This document shows positions 1-9,979 of a stretch of 44,211 nt of DNA, in pieces (the stretch's first letter is position 1; every line of letters begins with the position of its first letter). The stretch covers positions 224,989 to 269,199 of the forward strand of contig JARGOV010000001.1 of assembly GCA_029212965.1 (NCBI GenBank), read 5' to 3'. The notes beneath the pieces are model-generated. The model did no database searches and was not told the DNA's origin. It saw nothing but the letters and a program-made list of their open reading frames with translations. Made by a program: the position numbers and the translations under genes. This stretch comes from Porticoccaceae bacterium (GTDB lineage: Bacteria; Pseudomonadota; Gammaproteobacteria; Pseudomonadales; Porticoccaceae).

Positions 1-39
1 CCCAAACAACGCGATCAAGTAATAAAAGAGGTATAACAA

Positions 40-1074
40 ATGACCAAGCTCTACAGCATCGGCATCGGTGTCGGCACGCAAAATCAAAAAGGCGAATGGC
101 TCGAAGTTTTTTACCCCGCTCCCCTGCTCAATCCCGACGTCGCTATCACCACTGCGCTGAGTGAGACACTGGGCTACAGTGAAGGCAATACTGTCATTAA
201 CCTCGGTGACAGCAAACTGCAAAGCCTCGCAGATGCACTGGACAAACAGCAGCAAAGTGCCCAGGCAAATGCCGCACGCTCACTGCTCAATAGCTCCCGG
301 CCCTGTGTGGCAACAATTCTCGCCACTGACGACGAGCCCGCTTCGGTGCCCGAGGCCTATTTAAAACTACAATTAATTTCCCACCGTTTGGTCAAGCCCC
401 ACGGCATTAACCTGAGTGGTATTTTTGGCTCCCTACCCAATGTCGCCTGGACTAACGAAGGTGCTATCGACCTAGCCGAGCTCCCTGCGCGACAGGTACA
501 GGCACGCATTAAAGGTCAAAACCTGAGCATCGACAGTGTCGATAAATTCCCAAAAATGACAGACTATGTTGTACCCGCTGGTGTGCGTATTGCCGATACC
601 CGCCGCGTACGTCTCGGCGCCTACATTGGAGAGGGCACAACAATTATGCACGAGGGTTTCGTCAACTTTAACGCCGGTGCCGAAGGGCCCAATATGATTG
701 AAGGCCGCATTTCTGCCGGTGTTTTTGTCGGCGCGGGTTCTGATCTCGGCGGCAGTAGCTCAACCATGGGCACCTTGTCGGGTGGCGGTAACATCATCAT
801 TTCAGTCGGCAAAGAATGTCTGCTAGGCGCCAATGCCGGTATCGGCATTCCCCTTGGCGATCGCTGTATTGTCGAAGCGGGGCTTTATATCACCGCTGGA
901 ACAAAAGTAGTCATACTCGACGACAGCAAACACGTCGTTGGTGAAACCAAAGCCCGGGAATTAGCCGGTAAGTCCGACTTATTATTCCGCCGCAACTCTG
1001 TGAGTGGTGCCATAGAGTGCTTAACCAACCAAACGGCTGTTGAGCTTAACGAGGCCTTACACGCCCATAACTGA
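40..1074 (+). CDS. dapD: 2,3,4,5-tetrahydropyridine-2,6-dicarboxylate N-succinyltransferase
   Basis: Cytoplasmic enzyme of the succinylase branch of lysine/meso-diaminopimelate synthesis; it transfers succinyl from succinyl-CoA to tetrahydrodipicolinate. The 344-residue length matches the long Pseudomonas-type DapD rather than the roughly 274-residue E. coli form. Residues ~175-290 show the short glycine- and isoleucine-rich hexapeptide repeats of a left-handed beta helix, including GAYIGEGT, GVFVGAGSDLGG and GIGIPLGDRC, as expected of the trimeric acyltransferase fold. The ATG is preceded by an AGAGG ribosome site at about -9. It is followed after 108 bases by dapE, which acts two steps later in the same pathway. 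Family call is firm. Confidence 0.96.
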   Translation: MTKLYSIGIGVGTQNQKGEWLEVFYPAPLLNPDVAITTALSETLGYSEGNTVINLGDSKLQSLADALDKQQQSAQANAARSLLNSSRPCVATILATDDEPASVPEAYLKLQLISHRLVKPHGINLSGIFGSLPNVAWTNEGAIDLAELPARQVQARIKGQNLSIDSVDKFPKMTDYVVPAGVRIADTRRVRLGAYIGEGTTIMHEGFVNFNAGAEGPNMIEGRISAGVFVGAGSDLGGSSSTMGTLSGGGNIIISVGKECLLGANAGIGIPLGDRCIVEAGLYITAGTKVVILDDSKHVVGETKARELAGKSDLLFRRNSVSGAIECLTNQTAVELNEALHAHN

Positions 1075-1182
1075 TCCTTGCTTGACGCACTTAAGCCGGC
1101 CGAAATACACGTCGGCTTGAGTGGCAACCAATGTCAGCATGACGCCTGCCACGTGATATCGAAAAACGATGAAAGTAACACT

Positions 1183-2331
1183 ATGACGCAAAAAAACGAG
1201 ACGCTATCCCCTACCCTGCAGTTGGCCTGCGATCTTATTAGCAGACCATCGGTCACGCCCCATGATGGTGGTTGCCAGGAGGTAATGATTGCTCGTCTGC
1301 AGGCTCTCGGGTTTACGATCCAGCGTCTACCCTTTGCCGATGTCGACAACTTTTGGGCTGTGAAAGGCAAGTCTGGCCCAATACTGTGTTTTGCTGGGCA
1401 CACCGATGTCGTGCCGACGGGCAGTCTCGACGATTGGCAGCACCCTCCTTTTGAACCGTTCATTGTCGACGATATTTTATACGGCCGCGGTGCTGCCGAT
1501 ATGAAAGGAGCGCTAGCGGCAATGGTGACCGCCTGCGAACGTTTTGTTGAACAACACCCCGACCACAACGGGCGCATTGCGTTTCTAATCACCAGTGATG
1601 AAGAAGGCCCTGCCGTCAACGGTACTGTTAAAGTGGTCGATTGGTTACAAGAGCAGAAGATCATTCCCAATTGGTGTGTTATCGGTGAGCCATCTAGCCA
1701 CCAACAACTCGGCGATATGGTGAAAAATGGCCGTCGCGGCTCACTCAATGCCACGCTCACTATCAAGGGCACACAAGGCCATATCGCCTATCCCCAGTTG
1801 GCTGACAACCCGATTCACCGCGCTGCACCCGCCCTTGCTGAATTAATGGCCCAACAGTGGGACGAAGGTAATGATTTTTTCCCGGCCACCAGTTTTCAGG
1901 TATCCAATATCAATAGCGGTACCGGTGCGACCAATGTGATCCCCGGTGAAGTGAACGTCGTTTTCAACTTTCGCTTTTCGACTCAGGTCACCGCTCCACT
2001 ATTACAAACACGGGTTGAAACCATTCTCAAACAACACCAGCTAAATTATGACATTGAGTGGACTTTGAGCGGCGAGCCTTTTATTACCGAACCGGGGGAT
2101 CTCGTTTCAGCTGTGGTAGACGGTATTAAAATTGAAACGGGCATTACCACTGAACTATCGACTAGCGGCGGCACCTCCGATGGTCGCTTTATCGCCAAGC
2201 TCGGCACTCAAGTGATTGAACTCGGTACCCTTAACGCGACCATTCACAAAGTCGACGAGCAGATTGTCGCTAGCGACCTCGACAAGCTGAGTAATATTTA
2301 TGAGAGTATTTTAAACAAATTACTCTGTTAA
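1183..2331 (+). CDS. dapE: succinyl-diaminopimelate desuccinylase
   Basis: M20-family zinc peptidase fold enzyme that hydrolyses N-succinyl-LL-2,6-diaminopimelate to LL-diaminopimelate and succinate, feeding lysine and peptidoglycan synthesis. Visible metal-site motifs are [10 protein letters not shown] (His73), GRGAADMKG (Asp106) and SDEEGPA (Glu140/Glu141). The open frame extends upstream to a TTG at 1078, but I chose ATG 1183 because the protein then begins [10 protein letters not shown], aligning with family N-termini and giving 382 residues, the usual size. An imperfect hairpin (stem 1093-1098 with 1113-1118) lies between dapD and dapE and has no T run. Probably co-transcribed with dapD. 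Confidence 0.95.
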   Translation: MTQKNETLSPTLQLACDLISRPSVTPHDGGCQEVMIARLQALGFTIQRLPFADVDNFWAVKGKSGPILCFAGHTDVVPTGSLDDWQHPPFEPFIVDDILYGRGAADMKGALAAMVTACERFVEQHPDHNGRIAFLITSDEEGPAVNGTVKVVDWLQEQKIIPNWCVIGEPSSHQQLGDMVKNGRRGSLNATLTIKGTQGHIAYPQLADNPIHRAAPALAELMAQQWDEGNDFFPATSFQVSNINSGTGATNVIPGEVNVVFNFRFSTQVTAPLLQTRVETILKQHQLNYDIEWTLSGEPFITEPGDLVSAVVDGIKIETGITTELSTSGGTSDGRFIAKLGTQVIELGTLNATIHKVDEQIVASDLDKLSNIYESILNKLLC

Positions 2332-2369
2332 TTGTTTACTCCCTGTAACACAATGTGTATTGATCATCA

Positions 2370-3290
2370 GTGAGCCAAACTTTGCAGATATTTTTATTAT
2401 TTAGCGCCACAGTATTAATTTGGGGTTCCACTTGGATCGCGGTCAAACTCCACCTCGGCGTCGTCGACCCTAGCGTTTCGGCTTTTTATCGCAACGCCAT
2501 TGCCGCACTCGTTATGTTTGCCTGGTGCCGCGCTAAAGCTCTTTCCCTCAGTTTTCCTTTACGAGATCATTTCAGCTTTTTATTGCTCGGATTCTTTTTA
2601 TTTTCCAGTAACTACTATCTGGTCTATCAAGCTACCGGCATGCTCACCAGCGGCTTGGTGGCGGTCGTTTTTTCGACCATTGTCTTTATTAATATTTTTA
2701 CTGCACGCCTTATTCTCGGTAACAAAACCAGCCTACCTGCTTTGCTTGGCGCACTGGTTGGGGTTGCGGGCATCTCCCTGGTTTTTTCAACAGAGCTAAC
2801 AGGTATTTCATTTGCTAACGACAGTGTTCGCGGTTTATCCCTAGCCTTACTGGCGACCTTACTGGCCTCTTTGGGTAGTATTACTGCAACCTGGATGAGC
2901 ACCCGACGTCAGTTGCCAGTGGTACAATACAACGCTTGGGGTATGTTTTACGGTTGTTGTTTATTATTTTTTGTCGCTTTATTTGGCGGGAAAACCTTCA
3001 ATTATGAATACACCTTTCAATACTCCGCTGCACTCTTGTATCTAGCGGTTTTTGGCACGGCACTAGGGTTTGTTTTTTATCTGCGCTTACTCGAACTTAT
3101 CGGCCCCGATAAAGGCGGTTATACCTTCTTGATTTTCCCCATCGTTGCACTATTAATTTCTACTGCCTTTGAAGATTATGAGTGGACACTACCTGCCTTG
3201 ATTGGCCTCGGGTTGATTACAATGGGCAGTATTTTAGCACTACGCAGTAAGACGCCTGCAGCAACCCCAGCACCCACAAATACAGGCTAA
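2370..3290 (+). CDS. EamA/DMT-superfamily transporter
   Basis: Integral inner-membrane protein of 306 residues with about ten hydrophobic helices arranged as two EamA repeats (roughly residues 8-140 and 155-295). The first repeat carries the family opening WGSTWIAVK and a conserved FYRNAIAAL segment. Members export amino acids, metabolites or drugs; the substrate here cannot be told from sequence. The start is GTG at 2370, 38 bases after dapE stops, so it may be read through from dapDE, although the ribosome site is poor. It converges on rsmJ, with only 31 bases between the two stop codons and no obvious terminator. Confidence 0.88.
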   Translation: MSQTLQIFLLFSATVLIWGSTWIAVKLHLGVVDPSVSAFYRNAIAALVMFAWCRAKALSLSFPLRDHFSFLLLGFFLFSSNYYLVYQATGMLTSGLVAVVFSTIVFINIFTARLILGNKTSLPALLGALVGVAGISLVFSTELTGISFANDSVRGLSLALLATLLASLGSITATWMSTRRQLPVVQYNAWGMFYGCCLLFFVALFGGKTFNYEYTFQYSAALLYLAVFGTALGFVFYLRLLELIGPDKGGYTFLIFPIVALLISTAFEDYEWTLPALIGLGLITMGSILALRSKTPAATPAPTNTG

Positions 3291-3321
3291 AGAAATAGCA
3301 GCCACTAACGACGGTTTTTCT

Positions 3322-4149
3322 TTAAGCCATTTTTTTCAAGGGATAGACGTCAAAGCGTGTCGACTTCCCCTCAAAACACAGCGACGGCTTCAAATCTGCC
3401 AAAGGCGGCGCATGACGTGGCCGTTTAACCACCACGCGATAACGTGCCGTTGCCAGCGCCAGCGGTAACAAGGCGGCAGAATCATCGTCATTGCCCACCA
3501 GATGATGGAAAAAAGCCATCGATTTTTTGACCTTCGCCGCTTTCCCACGTTCGGGAAACATGGGATCGAGATAGATTACATCTGCTGCCTCACGCTCGGC
3601 CAGTGCAGGCAGGCAATTCAAGCTATCCCCCTTATGCAGTGAAAGGCGCTGAGCAATGGCTAACTCTTGTTCATCGCCTGCGCTACGTAAGCGCCGCAAA
3701 CCATCCGCGAGCAGTGCCGCAACAACCGGCTGGCGTTCAAACATTGTCACCCTTGCCCCCGCTGTCGCCAATACATAACTGTCGCGACCCAGGCCAGCAG
3801 TTAAATCCATTATTGATGGTTTGTGTTTGTTAAGACCAGTGGCCTTGAGGATCATCTGATTCTTTCCACCACCATAAAGACGACGATGACGTAATTCACC
3901 GCTGATAAAATCACAGCGAATATCTGTTTTGACTTTATTACTTTCTTTGTTTTTTTGTTTTCCTGGCTGCGAATCATCTCTTTTACCAGGCAGTTCACTC
4001 AATGAAAGCCCTGTATGGTTCAACAGTAATTCGAAGTCTACACCTGTTCTAAGATGCAGCTCACTCGAGACAACGGGAATTTGCAGAGACTTTGCTAGAG
4101 TCTCTGCCTCAAGTTGGTAGTCAGTATCAAACCTTAGGACGACTCGCAA
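3322..4149 (-). CDS. rsmJ: 16S rRNA (guanine1516-N2)-methyltransferase
   Basis: SAM-dependent methyltransferase of the RsmJ (YhiQ) family that makes m2G1516 in small-subunit rRNA. Signature segments are DLTAGLGRDSYVLA (SAM-binding motif I), ERQPVVAALLADGL, YLDPMFPERGKAAKVKKSM (catalytic loop) and VVKRPRHAPPL near the C-terminus. The frame stays open up to 4320, but that would overlap the lipoprotein gene by 130 bases. I propose the TTG at 4149, which starts just after that gene ends and gives 275 residues, near the family length of about 250. The start is the uncertain part; the function is firm. It has an insertion of about 20 lysine/asparagine-rich residues (KQKNKESNK) before the core. Confidence 0.85.
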   Translation of the reverse strand: MRVVLRFDTDYQLEAETLAKSLQIPVVSSELHLRTGVDFELLLNHTGLSLSELPGKRDDSQPGKQKNKESNKVKTDIRCDFISGELRHRRLYGGGKNQMILKATGLNKHKPSIMDLTAGLGRDSYVLATAGARVTMFERQPVVAALLADGLRRLRSAGDEQELAIAQRLSLHKGDSLNCLPALAEREAADVIYLDPMFPERGKAAKVKKSMAFFHHLVGNDDDSAALLPLALATARYRVVVKRPRHAPPLADLKPSLCFEGKSTRFDVYPLKKMA

Positions 4150-4189
4150 AGTATGCTGGCTTCTTTGGTACTCGTAAAAAGTAAAAGCC

Positions 4190-4837
4190 CTAAAATGATA
4201 CGAGCTCGAGTTCAACTCGACGGTTAGCTTGTCGTCCGGCTGCGTTATCATTACTGGCGATGGGGTAGCGTTCGCCATAACCCGACGTCGAAAGACGGCC
4301 AGCCATGACACCCTGCGCAATCAAAAATTGCCCAACACTGTTAGCCCTGCGCTCAGAGAGGGTTTGATTATAACTATCATTACCCGTTGAATCAGTATGG
4401 CCACCAATGCGAATATTCGTATTGGTAAACTCCTTTAGGACTATAGCGACGGACTCCAGTGTGCCGTAAAACTCAGACCTTACGTTATAATTATCAACTT
4501 CAAAAGTAAGATTACCAGGCATAATCAAGCGAATATTGTCGCCTTCACGTATAACGCGCACACCTGTGCCTTCAAGCTTCGCACGCAGTGCGGCCTCCTG
4601 CTTGTCCATACGAAAACCGACACCGCCACCAATTGCCGCGCCACTAGCTGCACCAATGAGGGCACCTTTTTCGCGATCTGATTTACTTGAAACAGCCATA
4701 CCCACCAAAGCACCCGTAACAGCACCAATTCCAGCACCCTTAGCGGTGTTACTGGTTTTTTGCTCACCCGTATAAGGGTCTGTTGACATGCAACCACCTA
4801 ATGCCAGAGCACAACATAAAACCACGACTTTATTCAT
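4190..4837 (-). CDS. OmpA-family outer-membrane lipoprotein (YiaD-like)
   Basis: Predicted lipoprotein of 215 residues. It has a type II signal peptide with lipobox LGGC (lipidated Cys16), then a glycine-zipper segment (residues ~35-75: GAGIGAVTGALVG and GALIGAASGAAIGGG), then a C-terminal OmpA peptidoglycan-binding domain (residues ~105-213). The OmpA domain shows GHTDSTG, the NQTLSERRA helix and GYGERYP, including the Asp and Arg positions that hold diaminopimelate in this family. It should anchor the outer membrane to peptidoglycan. The ATG has a good GAGGAG ribosome site. The stop lies 40 bases upstream of the proposed rsmJ start, so the two are likely co-transcribed. Confidence 0.92.
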   Translation of the reverse strand: MNKVVVLCCALALGGCMSTDPYTGEQKTSNTAKGAGIGAVTGALVGMAVSSKSDREKGALIGAASGAAIGGGVGFRMDKQEAALRAKLEGTGVRVIREGDNIRLIMPGNLTFEVDNYNVRSEFYGTLESVAIVLKEFTNTNIRIGGHTDSTGNDSYNQTLSERRANSVGQFLIAQGVMAGRLSTSGYGERYPIASNDNAAGRQANRRVELELVSF

Positions 4838-5105
4838 TATTAACTCCTCAACACATTAAAAACACCTGATTATATCAAGCCTGAAAATGGCTTTACTCAG
4901 GGGACAACTTTAGCGCTCAGCACACCTATTTGGTGAGAAATCATAAAGGCTTAGCCATTGCTACTCAATTCTTCAAGCTAATAATGATACAGGCTAAACC
5001 TTCCGCTGACGAAATAGAAATACTTCCGAAATACGCCAGCGAATTCAGCTCATACCAACAACGTCTGTATTGACGTTTTGGTTGACATGGATAGAAAAAA
5101 TTGTG

Positions 5106-5416
5106 CCCAACCAGAATCAGCACGCCAATCACTCAGCGCTGCTCGGTAAGATCATTAAGGTTGTTGTGCAAAGCGCCCTCGAAAAGCAGAAAGTTCAACA
5201 TGCCATGGAGCAGGGTTTCTTCAAAGCCAATACTGGCAGCATCGCTTCTATATAATGTTCGAGTCCTCCGAAGAAAGGCCGCTGTAACACAAGCGACATT
5301 AAGGAGGCACTAAACATTAAGCCGGTAGCAGTTAGTATTTTCAGCACGCAGTAGTTCAGCCCGCTAAACACAGCCGACAAGCTAAGAATAATAACGAATA
5401 GAAAATTTTCGCTAAT
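5106..5416 (-). pseudogene. remnant of CPA1 (NhaP-type) Na+/H+ antiporter, N-terminal part
   Basis: Two neighbouring minus-strand frames together read like the start of a monovalent cation:proton antiporter-1 protein. The upstream frame (about 5416-5225) gives ENFLFVIILSLSAVFSGLNY and then FGGLEHYIEAML. After a one-base loss near 5225, the next frame gives SIGFEETLLHGMLNF, LLFEGALHNNLNDL and TEQR, then an in-frame TGA at 5135-5133 where the family has Trp, then VIGVLILVG. Similarity fades below about 5106, so the remaining several hundred residues are gone. No start codon stands at the expected place. The family call rests on remembered family sequences, not on a search. The rest of the 4838-5468 gap shows nothing I recognise. 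Confidence 0.72.
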
Positions 5417-5468
5417 ATAGCTTCTAATTCACCGCACTATTTACATTTCCTATATAGAGTCTTACCCG

Positions 5469-7850
5469 CTATGTTTTATTTTTCATCGCTTGTTGCAATA
5501 AAGCACCCATGCTACCGACCTTGGCTTTAGCCTCACCAGCCCGTTTGTTCTGTCCTTGCTTTCGTTGCCCACCAGGGTTTTGTGCGTGCGTTTTTTGTCC
5601 GTCAGACTTTGTTCGCTGTGGCCGCCTTGCTCGGGCGTCGCTCTCCTGTTGCTCAGGCAGCTCATCGTCAAGACGCATGGTCAGGCCGATGCGGTTTCGC
5701 TTCACGTCGACCTCCATCACTTTGACTTTAACCACATCACCAGCTTTTACCACTTCACGGGGGTCTTTCACAAAACGGTTCGATAAAGCAGAAATGTGCA
5801 CCAGGCCATCTTGGTGCACGCCGATGTCAACAAAGGCACCAAAATTGGTGACATTGGTGATCGTCCCCTCCAGCACCATACCCGCCTCAAGATGGCTAAT
5901 TTTTTCCACACCCTCCTGAAACTTTGCGGCTTTAAAATCCGGGCGCGGGTCACGACCAGGTTTGTCGAGCTCGCTGATAATGTCGGTTACAGTTGGCAGA
6001 CCGAATTGATCATCCACATAGTCAGCGGCTTTCACACTGCGCAAGAAGCTCGTATTACCAATCAGGCCTGCCATATCGAGATTATTGCGCTGGGCAATGT
6101 TCTCAACCACAGCATAGGACTCGGGGTGCACTGCAGAGGCGTCTAAGGGATTACTACCGTTGGCAACGCGTAAAAACCCCGCTGCCTGCTCGTAGGTTTT
6201 AGCACCAAGACGCGGCACCGCTTTAAGTTCATCACGGCTGCTAAAAGCCCCGTTATTATCGCGGAACTCAACAATATTATTGGCGATGCTCTGGCTTAAA
6301 CCAGAGACTCTGGCCAGCAGTGGGGCGGAGGCAGTATTAACTTCGACGCCAACGGCATTCACACAATCCTCCACCACTACATCAAGAGAACGAGCCAGTT
6401 GAAATTGCGACACATCGTGCTGGTACTGGCCAACACCAATCGACTTGGGATCAATTTTCACCAGCTCAGCCAAAGGGTCCTGTAAACGTCGGGCAATGGA
6501 AATAGCCCCGCGAATAGTGACATCGAGATCGGGGAATTCCTTCGCAGCAAATTCACTGGCCGAATAAATAGAAGCCCCCGCTTCATTCACCAAGACGCTT
6601 TGCGCTTTGAGTTGCTTGTGTGTTTTCAGCACATCTTTTACGAATCTTTCTGTTTCGCGGGAGCCGGTGCCATTGCCGATAGCAATTAAACCAACATTGT
6701 GTTTTTCGCACAGCTGCACCAAAACCGCTTCTGCCTCCTGCAGACGATTTTGCGGCGGCGTGGGGAAAATAGCACAGTGATCGAGCACCTTGCCTGTACC
6801 ATCGACAACGGCAAGTTTGACACCCGTGCGCAAACCGGGATCTAAGCCGATGGTCGCTTTTTGCCCTGCAGGGGCTGCAAGCAGTAAATCTTTAAGATTG
6901 TCGGCAAAAACCTGTATGGCGCCCTCTTCTGCTCGCTCACGTATTTCACCCAATAAATCGGTTTCAAGATGGGTTAATAGCTTCACTCGCCAGGTCCAGC
7001 GCACCACTTCGTTTAACCAGCGGTCGGCAGCACGGCCCTCGTCACTAATACCCCAAAAATTGGCCACTATACCTTCGCAAGGGTGAGCCACTTTAATCGA
7101 CCCGCTTTCCTCGCCATCACCTACGGTGATGGCAATGCTCAACACGCCTTCGTTGCGCCCTCGAAAAATCGCCAATGCCCGATGAGAAGGAATAGTGTTG
7201 AGCGGCTCATCGTATTCAAAGTAATCGCGGAACTTAACGCCTTCGTTTTCTTTACCGTCAATTAATCGAGCACTGGCCTGCCCCTCTTCTTTGAGGAAGC
7301 TGCGCAACTGCCCGAGCAACTCTGCATTTTCGGCAAATTTCTCCATCAAAATAAATTTGGCGCCATCGAGGGCCGCTTTCACATCAGTGATTTTTTTGCC
7401 TTCCTCGCTATCGCCGTTGAGGTATTTCGCCGCTTCGTCTTCAGGGTTCAGGCTAGGCTCGCCGAGCAAGGCCTCCGCCAGTGGCTCGAGTCCAGCCTCC
7501 CGGGCAATCTGCCCCTTGGTACGGCGTTTCACTTTATAAGGTAAGTAGAGATCTTCGAGCCGAGTTTTGGTATCTGCCGCCTTTATTGACTGCGCTAATT
7601 CGGAGGTCAACTTACCTTGCTCATCAATGCTTTTCAGCACAGTTTCACGCCGTTCCTCGAGTTCTCGTAGATAACACAAGCGCTCCTCAAGGAGGCGTAA
7701 TTGGCCGTCATCAAGGCCACCCGTCACCTCTTTGCGGTAGCGCGCAATAAACGGCACCGTCGCACCCTCGTCCAACATTTCAATCGCCGCTTCTACTTGC
7801 TGTTGTTTGGCTCCAATTTCATCGGCAATTCGCTGGGCAATACTCTCCAT
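5469..7850 (-). CDS. tex: Tex family RNA-binding transcription accessory protein
   Basis: Cytoplasmic nucleic-acid-binding protein of 793 residues, full length for Tex. Order of domains: N-terminal Tex helical region with [19 protein letters not shown] (residues ~27-45) and [18 protein letters not shown]; YqgF-like RNase H fold around [17 protein letters not shown]; helix-hairpin-helix region around [15 protein letters not shown] and [17 protein letters not shown]; and an S1 RNA-binding domain near 645-715 ([21 protein letters not shown]). A basic, glutamine-rich tail follows. A GTG at 7862 is in frame, but ATG 7850 gives the family N-terminus [13 protein letters not shown]. It stands alone, divergent from aceA. 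Confidence 0.96.
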   Translation of the reverse strand: MESIAQRIADEIGAKQQQVEAAIEMLDEGATVPFIARYRKEVTGGLDDGQLRLLEERLCYLRELEERRETVLKSIDEQGKLTSELAQSIKAADTKTRLEDLYLPYKVKRRTKGQIAREAGLEPLAEALLGEPSLNPEDEAAKYLNGDSEEGKKITDVKAALDGAKFILMEKFAENAELLGQLRSFLKEEGQASARLIDGKENEGVKFRDYFEYDEPLNTIPSHRALAIFRGRNEGVLSIAITVGDGEESGSIKVAHPCEGIVANFWGISDEGRAADRWLNEVVRWTWRVKLLTHLETDLLGEIRERAEEGAIQVFADNLKDLLLAAPAGQKATIGLDPGLRTGVKLAVVDGTGKVLDHCAIFPTPPQNRLQEAEAVLVQLCEKHNVGLIAIGNGTGSRETERFVKDVLKTHKQLKAQSVLVNEAGASIYSASEFAAKEFPDLDVTIRGAISIARRLQDPLAELVKIDPKSIGVGQYQHDVSQFQLARSLDVVVEDCVNAVGVEVNTASAPLLARVSGLSQSIANNIVEFRDNNGAFSSRDELKAVPRLGAKTYEQAAGFLRVANGSNPLDASAVHPESYAVVENIAQRNNLDMAGLIGNTSFLRSVKAADYVDDQFGLPTVTDIISELDKPGRDPRPDFKAAKFQEGVEKISHLEAGMVLEGTITNVTNFGAFVDIGVHQDGLVHISALSNRFVKDPREVVKAGDVVKVKVMEVDVKRNRIGLTMRLDDELPEQQESDARARRPQRTKSDGQKTHAQNPGGQRKQGQNKRAGEAKAKVGSMGALLQQAMKNKT

Positions 7851-8272
7851 ACACTTATTCACTCTTCGTCAGGTGGGTTTGAATAGGGGCTGCATGGGTA
7901 ACGTCAAAGGAGTGACTCAAAAATCAGACAGCCCGTCATAGACACTGGTATTATGAATATAAGCGCTAAACAAAACAGTACTAAATCAATGTGCATCGTT
8001 TTTTATTCACGCTATAAACTAATACAGCTGTACACCTTACTTTTCCACCGGTAGTTTGCACTGTCAGCCAATATATAACTAACATTCAGTGAATAAATAC
8101 CGAATATACAAATTATTGATTTAATTTATTAGGGCTGTTTCGCTACTATGCACAGCGTTATAAAACACCTGCCGCTTAGCAGGCCAAGGCAAGTCACTCG
8201 AAACCAGCGAAATGTCAAGGTTCAACTAAGCGATATTTCAACACCCACCTTACATTTAAGGAGTCACTGACT
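7851..8272. other. tex/aceA divergent intergenic region
   Basis: About 420 AT-rich bases without a credible gene. It must hold the promoters of both tex and aceA, but I could not pick a convincing -35/-10 pair. Visible structure: a perfect 10-base palindrome tacagctgta at 8023-8032, a small cctgc/gcagg hairpin near 8168-8183 in the aceA leader, and the strong aceA ribosome site AAGGAG just before the ATG. Confidence 0.5.
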
Positions 8273-9862
8273 ATGTCATATTCATCAGACATCGACGCAG
8301 CTGCCAGCTTAATCAAAGAGCAAGGCAGCGCATGGAACGCCATCAGCCCCGAGTATGTCGCTCGCATGCGCGCCCAGAACCGCTTTAAAACTGGTCTCGA
8401 TATCGCCAAATACACCGCCGGTATCATGCGTAAAGATATGGCTGATTACGACGCTGACTCTGCAAACTACACACAGTCATTGGGCTGCTGGCACGGCTTT
8501 ATCGGCCAACAGAAAATGATCGCCATCAAGAAGCACCTTCAGACGACTGACAAGCGTTACCTCTACCTGTCGGGTTGGATGGTTGCCGCGCTGCGTTCTG
8601 ACTTCGGCCCACTGCCCGATCAGTCTATGCACGAGAAAACCTCGGTTTCTTCTTTAATTGAAGAACTTTACACCTTCTTGCGCCAGGCTGATGCCCGCGA
8701 GCTGGGCGGTTTATTCCGTGAACTCGACGCCGCCCGTGAAGCTGGCGATAGCGCTGCTGAGGCCGATATTCAGGCCAAGATCGACAATCACGAAACACAC
8801 GTCGTGCCTATTATTGCTGATATCGATGCCGGTTTCGGTAACGAAGAAGCTACTTACTTGCTGGCCAAGCAAATGATCGAAGCTGGTGCCTGTTGCATAC
8901 AAATCGAGAACCAGGTTTCTGATGCCAAGCAGTGCGGTCACCAGGATGGTAAAGTCACCGTGCCCCACGAAGACTTCATCGCAAAAATCAATGCCGTTCG
9001 CTACGCCTTTTTAGAGTTGGGTGTTGAAGATGGTGTTATCGTTGCTCGCACCGACTCACTGGGTGCAGGTTTGACACAAAAGATCCCAGTATCAAAAGAG
9101 CCTGGCGATCTGGCCGACCAGTACAACGCTTTCCTGGAAGTGGAAGAAGTTTCCGCTGACGACCTCGGCAACGGTGATCTGGTCATCAAGCAAGACGGCA
9201 AACTGGTGCGCCCAGTACGTCTGCCCAACGGTTTAGTGCGCTTTAAATCAGGTACCGGCGAAGCCCGCTGCGTACTCGACAGCATCGTGTCACTGCAAAG
9301 TGGTGCCGACCTGCTATGGATCGAAACTGAGAAGCCCCACGTTGGCCAAATTGGTGGCATGGTTGATGAAATCCGCAAGGTTATCCCTAATGCCAAGTTG
9401 GTTTACAACAACTCGCCTTCTTTCAACTGGACACTCAACTTCCGCCAGCAAGTGTTCGACACCTGGGCTGAAGCCGGTAAAGATGTCTCAGCGTACAACC
9501 GCGATGAGCTGATGAACGAAAGCTATGACGAAACCGAGCTGGCTACCGTTGCCGATGAGAAAATCCGCACCTTCCAGGCTGATGCAGCCCGCGAAGCCGG
9601 TATCTTCCACCACCTCATCACTCTGCCGACTTATCACACCGCTGCACTGTCTACTGACAACTTGGCGAAAGAATACTTCGGCGACCAGGGCATGCTCGGT
9701 TATGTGGCCGGCGTTCAGCGCAAGGAAATCCGTCAGGGTATTGCCTGCGTTAAACACCAAAACATGGCTGGCTCTGATATGGGTGACGCCCACAAAGAGT
9801 ACTTTTCAGGTGAACAAGCCCTGAAAGCCTCGGGTAAAGACAACACCATGAACCAGTTTTAA
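8273..9862 (+). CDS. aceA: isocitrate lyase
   Basis: First enzyme of the glyoxylate shunt; it cleaves isocitrate to succinate and glyoxylate, allowing growth on acetate and fatty acids. At 529 residues it is the longer ICL type found in Pseudomonas rather than the 434-residue E. coli form. The active-site loop is KQCGH (residues 219-223, catalytic Cys221) instead of the more common KKCGH, which is normal for this subfamily. Other family segments are VPIIADIDAGFGNEEATYLL and VIVARTDSLGAGLT. An AAGGAG ribosome site precedes the ATG. No malate synthase gene is present in the window, so the second shunt step must be encoded elsewhere. Confidence 0.97.
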   Translation: MSYSSDIDAAASLIKEQGSAWNAISPEYVARMRAQNRFKTGLDIAKYTAGIMRKDMADYDADSANYTQSLGCWHGFIGQQKMIAIKKHLQTTDKRYLYLSGWMVAALRSDFGPLPDQSMHEKTSVSSLIEELYTFLRQADARELGGLFRELDAAREAGDSAAEADIQAKIDNHETHVVPIIADIDAGFGNEEATYLLAKQMIEAGACCIQIENQVSDAKQCGHQDGKVTVPHEDFIAKINAVRYAFLELGVEDGVIVARTDSLGAGLTQKIPVSKEPGDLADQYNAFLEVEEVSADDLGNGDLVIKQDGKLVRPVRLPNGLVRFKSGTGEARCVLDSIVSLQSGADLLWIETEKPHVGQIGGMVDEIRKVIPNAKLVYNNSPSFNWTLNFRQQVFDTWAEAGKDVSAYNRDELMNESYDETELATVADEKIRTFQADAAREAGIFHHLITLPTYHTAALSTDNLAKEYFGDQGMLGYVAGVQRKEIRQGIACVKHQNMAGSDMGDAHKEYFSGEQALKASGKDNTMNQF

Positions 9863-9881
9863 TTCGCTAAAACTGAACTCA

Positions 9882-9919
9882 TAAAAAAAACCCCGCTCTC
9901 ATTAGCGGGGTTTTTTTAT
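9882..9919. terminator. bidirectional rho-independent terminator
   Basis: Stem ccccgct (9891-9897) pairs with agcgggg (9904-9910) around a six-base loop, flanked by a run of eight A on the left and seven T on the right. It serves aceA on the plus strand and, with the A run read as T, the converging ferritin-like gene on the minus strand. Confidence 0.93.
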
Positions 9920-9979
9920 TCTTGGTCGATTACGACGATTCGCCAACCGGGGTTATAACACCAACATTTTCTCTATTCT

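Noticed and set aside
1134-1772. 212-codon minus-strand open frame
   Set aside because: Antisense to dapE, with serine/proline-rich text typical of a reverse-frame shadow.
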